Assembly: GCF_900142465.1 (NCBI RefSeq)
Contig: NZ_FRAX01000004.1
Location: forward strand, 1-64,000
DNA from: Fibrobacter sp. UWH6
GTDB taxonomy: Bacteria; Fibrobacterota; Fibrobacteria; Fibrobacterales; Fibrobacteraceae
DNA length: 64,000 nt
Direction of reading: 5' to 3'
Below are positions 19,172-27,836 of the stretch, in pieces. The notes beneath the pieces are model-generated. The model worked only from the letters and a program-made list of their open reading frames with translations. It was not told where the DNA came from and made no database searches. Each line of letters starts with the position of its first letter. Position 1 is the first letter of the stretch. The position numbers were made by a program, and so were the translations under genes.

Positions 19172-19200
19172 GATATGAGGTATGAGGTATGAGGTATGAG
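19172..19200. repeat. ATGAGGT heptamer repeat
   Basis: Four tandem GTATGAG-type units upstream of xerD. The same unit reappears in degraded form at 59315-59365. The surrounding stretch 19101-19517 otherwise holds only repeats and no convincing gene. Confidence 0.8.
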
Positions 19201-19324
19201 ATGTCTTCTCTATTCTTTGGCTTTATGCTTGTTGCTGTTTGGTGTGTTTCCGGTATCGGCGATCGCCTAAGCCCTCCTTGTAGAGGGTAAGGATTGTGAG
19301 GTGGCGATTTGAGTCTCTTGCTCT

Positions 19325-19367
19325 GGATTCCTCGACTACGGCCTTACTGGCCTCCGCTCGGAATGAC
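19325..19367. repeat. Dispersed GGATTCCTCGxC...GGAATGAC element
   Basis: Begins GGATTCCTCGAC and ends CGCTCGGAATGAC, the pattern of a widespread intergenic repeat that reads GGATTCTTCG...CAGAATGAC. Related copies lie at 49866-49896 and 51094-51125. Confidence 0.7.
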
Positions 19368-19378
19368 ACGTAAAAGAA

Positions 19379-19418
19379 CTCTTCGCTCTTCACTCTTCGC
19401 TCTTCACTATCCACTATT
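19379..19418. repeat. CTCTTCGCTCTTCACT simple repeat
   Basis: Alternating CTCTTCG and CTCTTCACT units, ending in CACTATCCACTAT, upstream of the first tRNA-Lys gene. Confidence 0.8.
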
Positions 19419-19517
19419 TTGGGGTGGATTCAAAAAAAAGAAAAAATTTTTGCCTTTCCCCCTTGCCGAGTGTTCTTTTCTTTTCTATCATTGTGCGCGT
19501 CTTCGAGACGCGACTAT

Positions 19518-19590
<73 letters not shown>

Positions 19591-19630
19591 CTACCGCTCG
19601 AGCCAAGAAATTGGTGAAAGTGGAAATCAG

Positions 19631-19914
<284 letters not shown>

Positions 19915-19944
19915 GCTTTACATAGCCGCAAGGCATAACGATCT

Positions 19945-20017
<73 letters not shown>

Positions 20018-20019
20018 CT

Positions 20020-20052
20020 AAAAGACCTCTCGAAAGGGAGGTCTTTTTTTAT
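20020..20052 (+). terminator. Terminator of the tRNA-Lys array
   Basis: AAAGACCTC pairs with GAGGTCTTT and is followed by seven or more T residues. The following bases to 20200 are AT-rich and hold no recognisable gene. Confidence 0.93.
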
Positions 20053-20200
20053 GGTTAGAATTTTTTATTACACGTTTTTTTATAAAAAATCCAAAGAATT
20101 ACATTTTATAGTATGATATTAGTATTACAAAATTTATATCTTGTCAAAAAAGCTATCTTTTAGAGACTAACTTTTCAAATTTGTTTCACACGGATTTTTA

Positions 20201-21124
20201 ATGAAGATTGTTCTCCCTGTTGCTGGCAATGGACTGCGTCTGCGTCCTTATACCGAAAATCTGCCGAAGTGTTTGCTTCCGGTGGCCGGCAAGACTATTT
20301 TGGACTGGATTGTTGAAGACTCATTGTTTTTGAAGCCTGCCGAAACCATTTTTATCACTGGTTACAAGGCTGAAACTGTTGATTCATTCCTTGCAGAACG
20401 TTCCGCATGGGGTAAAACCCGTACTGTCGTCCAGAATAACCCCCAGGGCCTGGGTGAAGCCATCAGTTTGGCTCTTCCTTTTGTTGGCGACGATGAGCCG
20501 CTCCTGATTATTTTGGGCGATACTCTTTTTGAGGCCGATCTTTCTGTGCTGGAACAGGCTGACGAAAACATCCTCTACACCTTCAAGGTGGAAGATCCCC
20601 GTCGCTTTGGCGTGGCCGTGACTGATGCCGAAGGTCGTATTGAACGCCTGGTCGAAAAACCTCAGGAATTCGTTTCTGATGAAGCCATTGTGGGCATCTA
20701 TTACATCAAGGATACCAAGGTCCTTAAGGAATCCCTCAAGTATCTGATGGTCAACGATATTCGTACCAAGAACGAATTCCAGCTGACCGACGCCCTTGAA
20801 ATGATGATCCAGAAGGGTTGCCGTTTCCGTACTGCACCTGTAAGCAAGTGGTTGGATTGCGGTCTGGCAGAAACCCTGCTCGAAACCAATGCTCACGTGT
20901 TGAACCGCAATGACAATTCCGCTGACTTTATAAGAGACGACGTGAAGGTTATTGCTCCCTGCTATATTGGCAAGGATGCCAAGCTGACCAATTGCACCAT
21001 CGGTCCTAACGTGGCGGTTGGCGACGGTTGCGTTGTCGAAAATTGCACAATCGAGAATGCTGTCCTCTGGAACGGAGTCACGGTCTGCAATAAGCAGCTT
21101 GATAACGTTATCATCCACGAGTAG
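20201..21124 (+). CDS. Sugar-phosphate nucleotidyltransferase
   Basis: A 307-residue enzyme that would activate a sugar 1-phosphate with an NTP. The N-terminal domain has the G-x-G-x-R loop and PK motif (PVAGNGLRLRPYTENLPKCLLPVAGK), ILGDTLF as metal site, and VEKPQEF and WLDCGLAETLLE as sugar-binding motifs. From about residue 240 a short left-handed beta-helix follows (VIAPCYIGKDAKLTNCTIGPNVAVGDG). It resembles RmlA/GlmU-type enzymes, but the sugar cannot be named. It lacks a clear Shine-Dalgarno and is followed after 13 bases by yqgF. Confidence 0.83.
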   Translation: MKIVLPVAGNGLRLRPYTENLPKCLLPVAGKTILDWIVEDSLFLKPAETIFITGYKAETVDSFLAERSAWGKTRTVVQNNPQGLGEAISLALPFVGDDEPLLIILGDTLFEADLSVLEQADENILYTFKVEDPRRFGVAVTDAEGRIERLVEKPQEFVSDEAIVGIYYIKDTKVLKESLKYLMVNDIRTKNEFQLTDALEMMIQKGCRFRTAPVSKWLDCGLAETLLETNAHVLNRNDNSADFIRDDVKVIAPCYIGKDAKLTNCTIGPNVAVGDGCVVENCTIENAVLWNGVTVCNKQLDNVIIHE

Positions 21125-21137
21125 TGGATTTACGATC

Positions 21138-21548
21138 ATGAACTATCTTGCCCTGGATTATGGCGAACATCGTGTGGGAGTCGCTTTTGCCGATTCCGAA
21201 CTGAAGTTTGCTTTCGCCCGCGAAACTATCGACCAGAAGACCACAAACTTGTGGGTCCGTCTAGATGCTCTTGTCAAGGAAAACAAGGTGAACGCCTTTG
21301 TGGTCGGTATGCCGTACCATCCCGATGGTCGTGCCAATGGCAAGAACGTTGTGGTCGAAAAGTTTGTGCAGGATCTCAAGGAACGTTTCCCGGGTATGCC
21401 TGTCTACACTCAGGATGAATCCTATTCCAGCGTGCAGGCCCAGGCTTGTACCGCACATTTCAGCAAGAAGAAAAAACAAAAGAGCAAGGCGGTTATTGAC
21501 CAGCTTGCAGCCCAGATTATCTTGCAGCGTTGGTTAGACGAGAATTAA
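21138..21548 (+). CDS. yqgF: Holliday-junction resolvase-like protein YqgF/RuvX
   Basis: A 136-residue RNase H-fold nuclease implicated in 16S rRNA 5'-end processing and genome maintenance. MNYLALDYGEHRVGVAFAD carries the first catalytic aspartate (Asp7). VVGMPYHPDGRANGKN, VYTQDESYSSVQA and the late AVIDQLAAQIILQRWL complete the family pattern. The ATG at 21138 gives the standard N-terminus. It probably shares a message with the nucleotidyltransferase. Confidence 0.9.
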   Translation: MNYLALDYGEHRVGVAFADSELKFAFARETIDQKTTNLWVRLDALVKENKVNAFVVGMPYHPDGRANGKNVVVEKFVQDLKERFPGMPVYTQDESYSSVQAQACTAHFSKKKKQKSKAVIDQLAAQIILQRWLDEN

Positions 21549-21578
21549 CCGAAAATGAAACTAACCGAAAATGATTTA

Positions 21579-21601
21579 AGGCCGGCTTACTGTCGGCCTT
21601 T
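21579..21601 (+). terminator. Terminator between convergent genes
   Basis: AAGGCCG (21579-21585) pairs with CGGCCTT (21595-21601). It lies 30 bases beyond yqgF and next to the stop of the GGDEF gene on the other strand. Confidence 0.65.
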
Positions 21602-21605
21602 GTCG

Positions 21606-22832
21606 TTAGTCGTCTTTACGTTTTTTTTCGGCCTTGTCCGTGTACATTTCGTGGTCGGCCCTTTCCAAATACTTTATGATGTCGTCGTTCTTGGAAGTCA
21701 TGCAGGAGTAGCCGAAGGCAACGCTGAAGCGTCGTCCGCGAATTTGTAGCATCTGGGCCTTGGACTTCAGGTGCAGAATGTAGTTTAGCAACTGAGGTTC
21801 CGTAGTTCTCGGGATGATTGCCAGGAATTCGTCGCCGCCCATTCTGAAGAACATGGCGTCTTCGGGGAGAACCATCTTGAACAGCACGCCCACAAGTCGG
21901 ATGTATTCATCGCCGATCAGATGTCCGTAATAATCGTTTACCTGCTTCAGGTAATTGCAGTCTGCCGATATGAATCCCAGCGGCAACTTGTCGTCGGTAG
22001 CGATTGTTCCTAGAATTTCGTTCAGGTAAGTTCGGTTGTATAGGCCGGTCAGTTCGTCGGTAATGGCCAGACGGTGCAGCTGGCGTTTAAGCTTTTCCTG
22101 TTCCGTCACGTTGTTGATCAGGGCCACGATGCCGTAAATGTTGCCCTTGTCGTCGTGGACGGGTTCCTTGATGATCTCGAGGAATTCCTGGATTCCGTCT
22201 GCGTTTACCTCGATGACGTAATGGGCGCCCTTGCCGGTACGGATAATCTCCTTGTCCTTTTCCATGGCCATCTTGGCGTTTTCTTTGTCCTTTCGGATTT
22301 CCACGTCGGTCTTTCCGCGGATCGTCCAGCCCGGTTCGTCGGCGCCGTGAAGGTGGTGCCAGTAATGGGTGCAGAACACGTACTTGCCTTCGGCATCCTT
22401 CAAGAAGATGTTGGAGGGGAGTCGCTTTAGAATGTACTCCAGTTCCTGCAGATGGATGGATTCCTTGACGTTGGTCAGCTTTTCAAGTCGGTTGACGATT
22501 AGCTGCTTGCTGTAAGGGGCACTGATAAAGTCCAGTACACCGTAATCCAGGCACTTGAATTCCTTGTCGGACGGAGTCTTGGGGGTGACCACGATAACGG
22601 ATGCCGGAAGCAAAGTCTTTTTGGATTGGATCGCCTTTAGCAGACTGTAATCGTTGTCTGTGGCGGCGTCCGACATAATTAGGATGATGTCCGGATTCGT
22701 TTCGGTCAGCGTTCCCCAGATGCCATTGCCCGATTCTGTAGTTAAAAACTGGCTGTCGAAATTTTCGACAAGGATGCTCTGGAGCGTCTTGTCAACTTTC
22801 GATTTCTTTGAGAATAGAACCAGTTTTTTCAT
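21606..22832 (-). CDS. Response-regulator-like diguanylate cyclase (receiver-PAS-GGDEF)
   Basis: A 408-residue predicted cyclic di-GMP synthase. Residues 1-120 look like a receiver domain with the phospho-acceptor near IILIMSD (Asp55). Residues about 130-245 form a PAS domain (LPSNIFLKDAEGKYVFCTHY; HDDKGNIYGIVALINNVTEQEK). Residues 255-408 form GGDEF with an intact GGDEF signature at 332-336 (FRMGGDEFLAII). There is no RxxD inhibitory site ahead of it. The leader has TATATT about 50 bases upstream and AAGGA before the start. A phosphorylation- or ligand-controlled switch is likely. Confidence 0.9.
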   Translation of the reverse strand: MKKLVLFSKKSKVDKTLQSILVENFDSQFLTTESGNGIWGTLTETNPDIILIMSDAATDNDYSLLKAIQSKKTLLPASVIVVTPKTPSDKEFKCLDYGVLDFISAPYSKQLIVNRLEKLTNVKESIHLQELEYILKRLPSNIFLKDAEGKYVFCTHYWHHLHGADEPGWTIRGKTDVEIRKDKENAKMAMEKDKEIIRTGKGAHYVIEVNADGIQEFLEIIKEPVHDDKGNIYGIVALINNVTEQEKLKRQLHRLAITDELTGLYNRTYLNEILGTIATDDKLPLGFISADCNYLKQVNDYYGHLIGDEYIRLVGVLFKMVLPEDAMFFRMGGDEFLAIIPRTTEPQLLNYILHLKSKAQMLQIRGRRFSVAFGYSCMTSKNDDIIKYLERADHEMYTDKAEKKRKDD

Positions 22833-23002
22833 TTACGGTAATCCTTGATTATGCAAACTGTAAAACAGCACACTCCAAATATAAATAGAGCTTGTAAAAA
22901 AATAGTGCGATTTTTTTTTGAAAAATGCTATTCCAAATGCGATTAAAGGCTGATAATTAGAAGAAAAAGGTTATATTCACCAAAAAAAGAGAGGTTTCTT
23001 CT

Positions 23003-23524
23003 ATGGAATTTTTGGATTTGGTGAAAAATCGCTACAGTTGCCGCAAATTTTGTGACAAGAATGTTGAAGAAGAAAAGCTTCTGCAGATTTTGGAAGCTGG
23101 GCGTCTGGCTCCTACGGCGATGAATCATCAACCATTGAAGATTTTCGTTGTAAAGTCTGCCCAGTCGCTGGAAAAACTCCGCGGAATTACCCGCATGGCC
23201 TACAACGCCCCGGTTGTTCTTATGGTTTGTTACGACAAGGACTTGTGTTACCGCGCCCTAAATTACAACGACGAACACGAATGCGGCGATATGGATGCCA
23301 GCATTGTAACCACGACAATGATGATGCAGGCCACGGAACTGGGTCTGAATACTTTGTGGGCACGAGGATTCAATGCCGTGGAAATTGCACGGGCTTTTGA
23401 ATTGCCTGAAAATTTGAAGTTGAGCTGCCTATTGGATATCGGCTATGCCGATCCTGCAGAAGGTGGCCCCAGCCCCCGCCATTCCGTTCGAAAGGGAATG
23501 GAAGAGCTGGTTTCCGAAATTTAG
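23003..23524 (+). CDS. Nitroreductase-family flavoprotein
   Basis: A 173-residue FMN-dependent oxidoreductase of the nitroreductase fold. RYSCRKFCDKNV at the N-terminus is the FMN phosphate-binding RxSxRxF motif, followed by EAGRLAPTAMNHQP, MDASIVTTTMMMQATELGLNTLW and the late GYADPAEGGPSPRHSVRK. It probably reduces quinones or nitro compounds; the substrate is unknown. TATATT is at 22972-22977 and GAGAGG precedes the ATG. The 3' end overlaps the converging STAS-kinase gene by 4 bases. Confidence 0.88.
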   Translation: MEFLDLVKNRYSCRKFCDKNVEEEKLLQILEAGRLAPTAMNHQPLKIFVVKSAQSLEKLRGITRMAYNAPVVLMVCYDKDLCYRALNYNDEHECGDMDASIVTTTMMMQATELGLNTLWARGFNAVEIARAFELPENLKLSCLLDIGYADPAEGGPSPRHSVRKGMEELVSEI

Positions 23525-24753
23525 TTCTGGAGCAAGGCGTCAACCTGCTTGAACAGGCCGGCGATCATTTCGGGCTTGATGGCTAACAGGGTTTCAATCC
23601 TGGAAGTCAGCATGGCGATACTTTCGGGTCTGGGTTCGGGTGCCGCATTGACTCTTGCCGCAATGCTGGGGAGAACCTTGATCAACATACCGATCTGGGC
23701 TGCCTTGATTAGCAGTTCAGCGGTCTGGGGATTGAACTTGTCTCCCAGGTAGCTCTTGATAAATGCGGGCCAAACCTTTGAAGCCGTGGCTTCGTCGGTT
23801 CCCATGAATTGCCAGGGCTGCATCTGGGGGTTGTTCTTGAGAAGGGTGTCCAGCATGCACATGCTGCTGAACTCAAAGATGGGGTGGCCCACTCTGACGT
23901 CGCCCATGTCAATCAGTTCAATTTCACCATTGCGGATCAAGGTGTTCTTGGGGTGGAAATCACCGTGGAGCAATGTGGACGGGTCGGGAATGGCGGCGAT
24001 TGTATCCAGGATTTGCTGGAACTGTTCCTCGTTGACCCACTTTCTGACGTGTTCCATTTCGCCGATAATAAATTCCTTGAAACTCTGGAATTCGTTGTTC
24101 TTTACGACGGTGGCGTGAATGCTGCGGGCCAAGTCCGCAATCTGCTGGATACGCTGGTCAAATTCTTCGGGATGCTCGGTAATGTAGGAACCCACGGTCT
24201 GGGCGTCTAGCATTTCATAAACCACGCCCATATCATTGCCAACCTTGACGATGTCGTAGCTGATGGCTGTGGGCATGCCGTAGACAAATGCCTTGCGGGC
24301 GTTTTCCTGTTCGCGCTTGATGATGTCAATGGAGTTGGCGCCTTCAACCCTGTAGACCTTGACAATGGAATCTTCGCTCAGACGATAGACTGTGCCATAA
24401 GCGCCGCGGCCGATTTCCGGACAACCCTCGATACTTACGCATCGATAGGCCTTTTGAACGTCCAGAATTTCTGTAAAACCAGTCACTTCGAAGATGTCGT
24501 ACACTTCGCTGGTAACGTTGATGACTGTAACTGTGGGAATTTTCTTTTTAAGCTTGAGAAGGATACGCAGACCTGCAGAAGAAATGTATTCCAGTTTTTC
24601 TGCGTCAATGGTGGCGGCTGTAGGGGAGTTGTCTCCGAGTAGTTCCATCACCTGCTTTTCTGCATCGCCTGCGTTGGATGAATCAACCTTACCGGATAGG
24701 ATAATGCTGAGATTGTTATTCTCGATTTTCCCGTCAATATTTACAACAGTCAT
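23521..24753 (-). CDS. STAS domain fused to an aminoglycoside-kinase-like phosphotransferase
   Basis: A 410-residue two-domain protein. Residues 1-105 are an anti-sigma-antagonist STAS domain with the phosphorylatable Ser in DAEKLEYISSAGLRILL (Ser58/Ser59). Residues about 112-330 are a kinase: Gly loop GRGAYGTVYR (115-124), Lys132 in VKVYR, catalytic LLHGDFHPKN (262-270) and metal site IDMGD (Asp282). The fold is that of choline/aminoglycoside kinases. As I recall, a Fibrobacter succinogenes paralogous family has this kinase type. Joining a STAS target to a kinase suggests a self-contained partner-switching or signalling protein (inference). AAGGAG six bases before ATG 24753 fixes the start. 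Confidence 0.85.
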   Translation of the reverse strand: MTVVNIDGKIENNNLSIILSGKVDSSNAGDAEKQVMELLGDNSPTAATIDAEKLEYISSAGLRILLKLKKKIPTVTVINVTSEVYDIFEVTGFTEILDVQKAYRCVSIEGCPEIGRGAYGTVYRLSEDSIVKVYRVEGANSIDIIKREQENARKAFVYGMPTAISYDIVKVGNDMGVVYEMLDAQTVGSYITEHPEEFDQRIQQIADLARSIHATVVKNNEFQSFKEFIIGEMEHVRKWVNEEQFQQILDTIAAIPDPSTLLHGDFHPKNTLIRNGEIELIDMGDVRVGHPIFEFSSMCMLDTLLKNNPQMQPWQFMGTDEATASKVWPAFIKSYLGDKFNPQTAELLIKAAQIGMLIKVLPSIAARVNAAPEPRPESIAMLTSRIETLLAIKPEMIAGLFKQVDALLQN

Positions 24754-24845
24754 GATTTTCTCCTTCAAAATCATTAGATGTCAATAATATAACCTCAGAT
24801 TTTGAAAAAAGAGAAAATTGACTTAAATCGACGTTTTGGGGTGCG

Positions 24846-25385
24846 TTAAAGTGATTTTAGCGCACCTGTTTCGGATTCCATGATGTATCCTCGGACCACG
24901 ATATCCTTGGGAACCAGGGGATGGTTCTTTACTAAGTCTACGGTTTCGAGAACTGCTGCTTCCGTATCTTCAAATCCGTGCAGCCAGGAATCCAGATCGA
25001 TACCGCAATGGCGCATGAGGCTGATGTGCTCTTCGTCTACACCACGTTCCTTCATCAGGTGGAGCATTTCCTGGGCGTCCATGCCCTGCACGCCGCAGCC
25101 GGTGTGGCCGATAATCATGATTTCGTTGACGCCCAGCTCGTAGATGGCTACCAGCAGGCTTCGGACGGTACTATCGAAAGGATTGGTAATGGTGCCGCCG
25201 GCATTCTTGATCATCTTCACGTCACCGTTCTTGATGCCTAGCGCTGCAGGGAGCAGTTCCACTAGGCGTGTGTCCATGCAGGTGACGATGGCAATCTTCT
25301 TGTCGGGATATTTACTGGTGGCGAATTTCTCGTAGCCCTTGTTGGCTACAAATTCCTTGTTATAGGCGAGCATTTCCTGAATCAT
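24846..25385 (-). CDS. Beta-class carbonic anhydrase
   Basis: Zinc enzyme interconverting CO2 and bicarbonate; 179 residues. Zinc ligands Cys36, His94 and Cys97 are visible, with the Asp38-Arg40 dyad (TCMDTRL) and the IIGHTGCGVQ loop. VKMIKNAGGTITNPFDSTVRSLL is the conserved active-site wall. Bicarbonate supply would matter for the carboxylations of a succinate-forming fermenter. The start at 25385 has GGAG seven bases upstream. Confidence 0.93.
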   Translation of the reverse strand: MIQEMLAYNKEFVANKGYEKFATSKYPDKKIAIVTCMDTRLVELLPAALGIKNGDVKMIKNAGGTITNPFDSTVRSLLVAIYELGVNEIMIIGHTGCGVQGMDAQEMLHLMKERGVDEEHISLMRHCGIDLDSWLHGFEDTEAAVLETVDLVKNHPLVPKDIVVRGYIMESETGALKSL

Positions 25386-25513
25386 GATGAAACTCCGTGT
25401 TTTTACGAGGGGAAAGATAATCATTTTGATTCGTTATCTCATTTTTACACTTTCCGTCTTCCGTCTAAATTTCTAGATTTGACTTGTTAAAAACTTAAAC
25501 CAAGGACATCAAA

Positions 25514-26956
25514 ATGCGTGACCAATTCGAAAGCCCGCTGATTCAGCGTTATGCTTCTAAGGAAATGAGTTTCATCTTCAGCCCGCAGTACAAGTTCCAG
25601 ACTTGGCGCAAGCTGTGGATCTACCTGGCCGAATCCGAAAAGGAACTTGGCCTGCCCATTACCCAGGAACAGGTGGACGAACTGAAGGCTCACGCAACAG
25701 ACATCAACTTTGACGTTGCCGAAGAAGAAGAAAAGCGCCGCCGTCACGACGTGATGAGCCACGTTTACGCTTACGGTGTGCAGTGCCCCAAGGCTAAGGG
25801 CATCATCCACCTGGGTGCAACTTCCGCTTTCGTTGGCGACAACACTGACCTCATCCAGATGCAGCAGGCTTTGATCATCGTCCGTAAGCGCCTCTGCCGC
25901 GTGATGGATAAGCTTTCCAAGTTCGCCATGGAATACAAGGACATGGCTCAGCTGGGTGCAACTCACTTCCAGGCTGCTCAGCTCACCACCGTTGGTAAGC
26001 GCGCTTGCCTCTGGCTCCAGGATTTGCTCATCGACCTGGAAGAAGTCAACTTCCTCATCGAAGTTCTTCCGTTCCGCGGCGTAAAGGGCACCACCGGTAC
26101 CCAGGCTTCCTTCATGGACCTGTTCAACGGCGACGAAGAAAAGATCATGGAACTGGACCGCCGCGTTACCGCCAAGGCTGGCTTCAAGCGCGTGCTCACC
26201 ATCACCGGCCAGACCTACACCCGTAAGTGGGACAACCGCGTGAACCAGGTGCTTAGCTCCATCGCTCAGTCCCTCCATAAGTTTGCAACCGACATGCGCC
26301 TCATGCAGGGCGTTAAGGAAGTGGAAGAACCGTTCGAAAAGACTCAGATCGGTTCCTCTGCCATGGCTTACAAGCGTAACCCCATGCGTTCCGAACGTAT
26401 CTGCTCTCTCGCTCGTTTCGTCATGGCCCAGGTGAACAGCACCGCTATCACTCAGGCTACCCAGTGGTTCGAACGTACTCTGGACGACTCCGCCAACAAG
26501 CGTCTCGCCATTCCTGAAGCATTCCTCGCTATGGATGCAATGCTCATCATCGCTGAAAACGTCACGAACGGCCTCGTGGTTTACCCGAAGGTTATCGAAA
26601 AGCGTATCATGGCAGAACTTCCGTTCATGGCTACCGAAAACATCATCATGGAAGGCGTGAAGAATGGCGGCGACCGTCAGGAACTCCACGAAGAAATCCG
26701 CGTGATGTCTCAGGAAGCTGGCCGCGTCGTTAAGGAACAGGGTAAGGATAATGACCTTCTCGAACGCGTTCTCAAGAACGAAAAGCTCCAGAAGCTGGGC
26801 ATCACCGAAGAAAAGCTGAAGGAAATTCTCGACCTGAAGAAGTTCGTCGGTCGCGCTCCTGGCCAGGTTGTGAAGTTCGTTACCGAAGAAGTTCGCCCGG
26901 CTATCGACGCTATTGCTGATTGGGATAATATCGACGCCGGCGAACTGAAGGTTTAA
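25514..26956 (+). CDS. purB: Adenylosuccinate lyase
   Basis: Acts twice in purine synthesis: cleaves SAICAR to AICAR and adenylosuccinate to AMP. The 480-residue length resembles the longer eukaryote-like PurB group. The fumarase/aspartase superfamily signature is [17 protein letters not shown], with the catalytic region [14 protein letters not shown] and TQASFMDLF. It lies about 11 kb from purL, so purine genes are scattered here. Codon use is strongly biased, like that of purL. Confidence 0.96.
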   Translation: MRDQFESPLIQRYASKEMSFIFSPQYKFQTWRKLWIYLAESEKELGLPITQEQVDELKAHATDINFDVAEEEEKRRRHDVMSHVYAYGVQCPKAKGIIHLGATSAFVGDNTDLIQMQQALIIVRKRLCRVMDKLSKFAMEYKDMAQLGATHFQAAQLTTVGKRACLWLQDLLIDLEEVNFLIEVLPFRGVKGTTGTQASFMDLFNGDEEKIMELDRRVTAKAGFKRVLTITGQTYTRKWDNRVNQVLSSIAQSLHKFATDMRLMQGVKEVEEPFEKTQIGSSAMAYKRNPMRSERICSLARFVMAQVNSTAITQATQWFERTLDDSANKRLAIPEAFLAMDAMLIIAENVTNGLVVYPKVIEKRIMAELPFMATENIIMEGVKNGGDRQELHEEIRVMSQEAGRVVKEQGKDNDLLERVLKNEKLQKLGITEEKLKEILDLKKFVGRAPGQVVKFVTEEVRPAIDAIADWDNIDAGELKV

Positions 26957-27059
26957 TTTTGTCCTATAGCCTGCGCGATACTGCGTTGCTCGCCCTCTCA
27001 CGTACGATTAGTACGCTACGAGGGCTCGCGCCTTGTCTCGCTTGACTCTAGAACAAAAT
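26956..27059. repeat. Long imperfect palindrome after purB
   Basis: Outer arms TTTTGT and ACAAAA enclose partly complementary GCGCGATACTGCG and CGCGCCTTGTCTCGC segments, with CGTAC-GATTA-GTACG at the centre. It may terminate purB and resembles palindromic interspersed repeats I remember from other genomes. Confidence 0.6.
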
Positions 27060-27101
27060 TGAATGCCTGGTTCTAAAGCGAAATTTGATTCAGATGTAAT
27101 C

Positions 27102-27142
27102 CCTTCGACAAGCTCAGGGCAGGCTCTGAGCGTTAGCGAAGG
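27102..27142. repeat. CCTTCGACAAGCTCAG palindromic dispersed repeat
   Basis: Reads CCTTCGACAAGCTCAG...CTGAGCG...CGAAGG, with GCTCAG/CTGAGC and CTTCG/CGAAG arms. This sequence type is a common intergenic palindrome in several phyla. Confidence 0.7.
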
Positions 27143-27214
27143 ATCTAGCAACTTTTAAAGTGCGGCTCCTATGGGGTCGCATTTCTTGTATTTGTTTCGT
27201 TTTTTCGAATTTTT

Positions 27215-27431
27215 GGACTCCATTTTAATTGGTTTATCGGATTTGGAGTCTATATTTTTAGACAAACTAACGCGAAAATGGCGGATTACCGTGTTGTCTA
27301 AGTTTTGAATGGACTCCTTTTTTTCATTGTTGTCCATTTTGGAGCCTATTTTTGAACAAACTTTATTATGTTTGTTGAATACAAAGTAATGAAATGGGCT
27401 CCAAATTAGCTTGATTGGCCTATTTGGAGTC
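27215..27431. repeat. Three 36-bp palindrome-ended elements
   Basis: Units at 27215-27250, 27311-27346 and 27396-27431 are each exactly 36 bp. They start GGACTCC or GGGCTCC and end GGAGTC or GGAGCC, so each can form a hairpin, while their interiors differ. Units 1 and 2 are followed by similar TATTTTT-ACAAACT flanks. Spacers are 60 and 49 bp. The stretch is AT-rich and shows no convincing gene; a 103-codon minus-strand frame across it looks fortuitous. Function unknown. Confidence 0.65.
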
Positions 27432-27524
27432 CATTTTTGCGGAAAATGGCTTTTGCGGCGGGTCACAGAGCTTATGAAGGAAAATTTTATAACCAGGAAA
27501 CCTTGATTTAATTATTTTTTTGCA

Positions 27525-27788
27525 ATGAATCAGTGGGCTTTGACAATGGTGATTGGCGGATTAGGTCTGTTCTTCTTGGTGATGACCTATGGTGCCTTGA
27601 TTTCTAGCAAGAAAAGCGGACATTATTCGTCTGGGGTGCCTCTTGTTGGCGGTACCCTTATTGCCATAGCCTTTTTAATTTCGCCCATGAAATGGCTTGC
27701 TTTTTTGGGCCTGCTTGATTATGGTTTTTGGATGATCTTATCAAGTCTTGTGAAAAATTTTATTGCTGGTAGGAAATTGAGGAAATAG
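27525..27788 (+). CDS. Small membrane protein
   Basis: An 87-residue protein with three hydrophobic stretches (WALTMVIGGLGLFFLVMTYGA; GGTLIAIAFLISPMKWLAFL; DYGFWMILSSLVKNFI) and a basic end (AGRKLRK). No Shine-Dalgarno is obvious before ATG 27525. The following alcohol dehydrogenase has its own promoter box, so the two need not be linked. No family recognised. Confidence 0.6.
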   Translation: MNQWALTMVIGGLGLFFLVMTYGALISSKKSGHYSSGVPLVGGTLIAIAFLISPMKWLAFLGLLDYGFWMILSSLVKNFIAGRKLRK

Positions 27789-27836
27789 AAGTTTTTTAGC
27801 TTCATTGTTAGAAATGAAAACTTATATTTCCTTTCC

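Noticed and set aside
25487..27001. Minus-strand open frame of 504 codons
   Set aside because: Shadow of purB, caused by biased codons.
27215..27431. CRISPR-like 36-bp units with 49-60-bp spacers
   Set aside because: Only the ends are conserved and the cores differ, unlike CRISPR repeats; no cas genes nearby.
27155..27466. Minus-strand frame of 103 codons
   Set aside because: It runs across three palindromic elements, has an AT-driven Lys/Asn-rich composition and no initiation signal.
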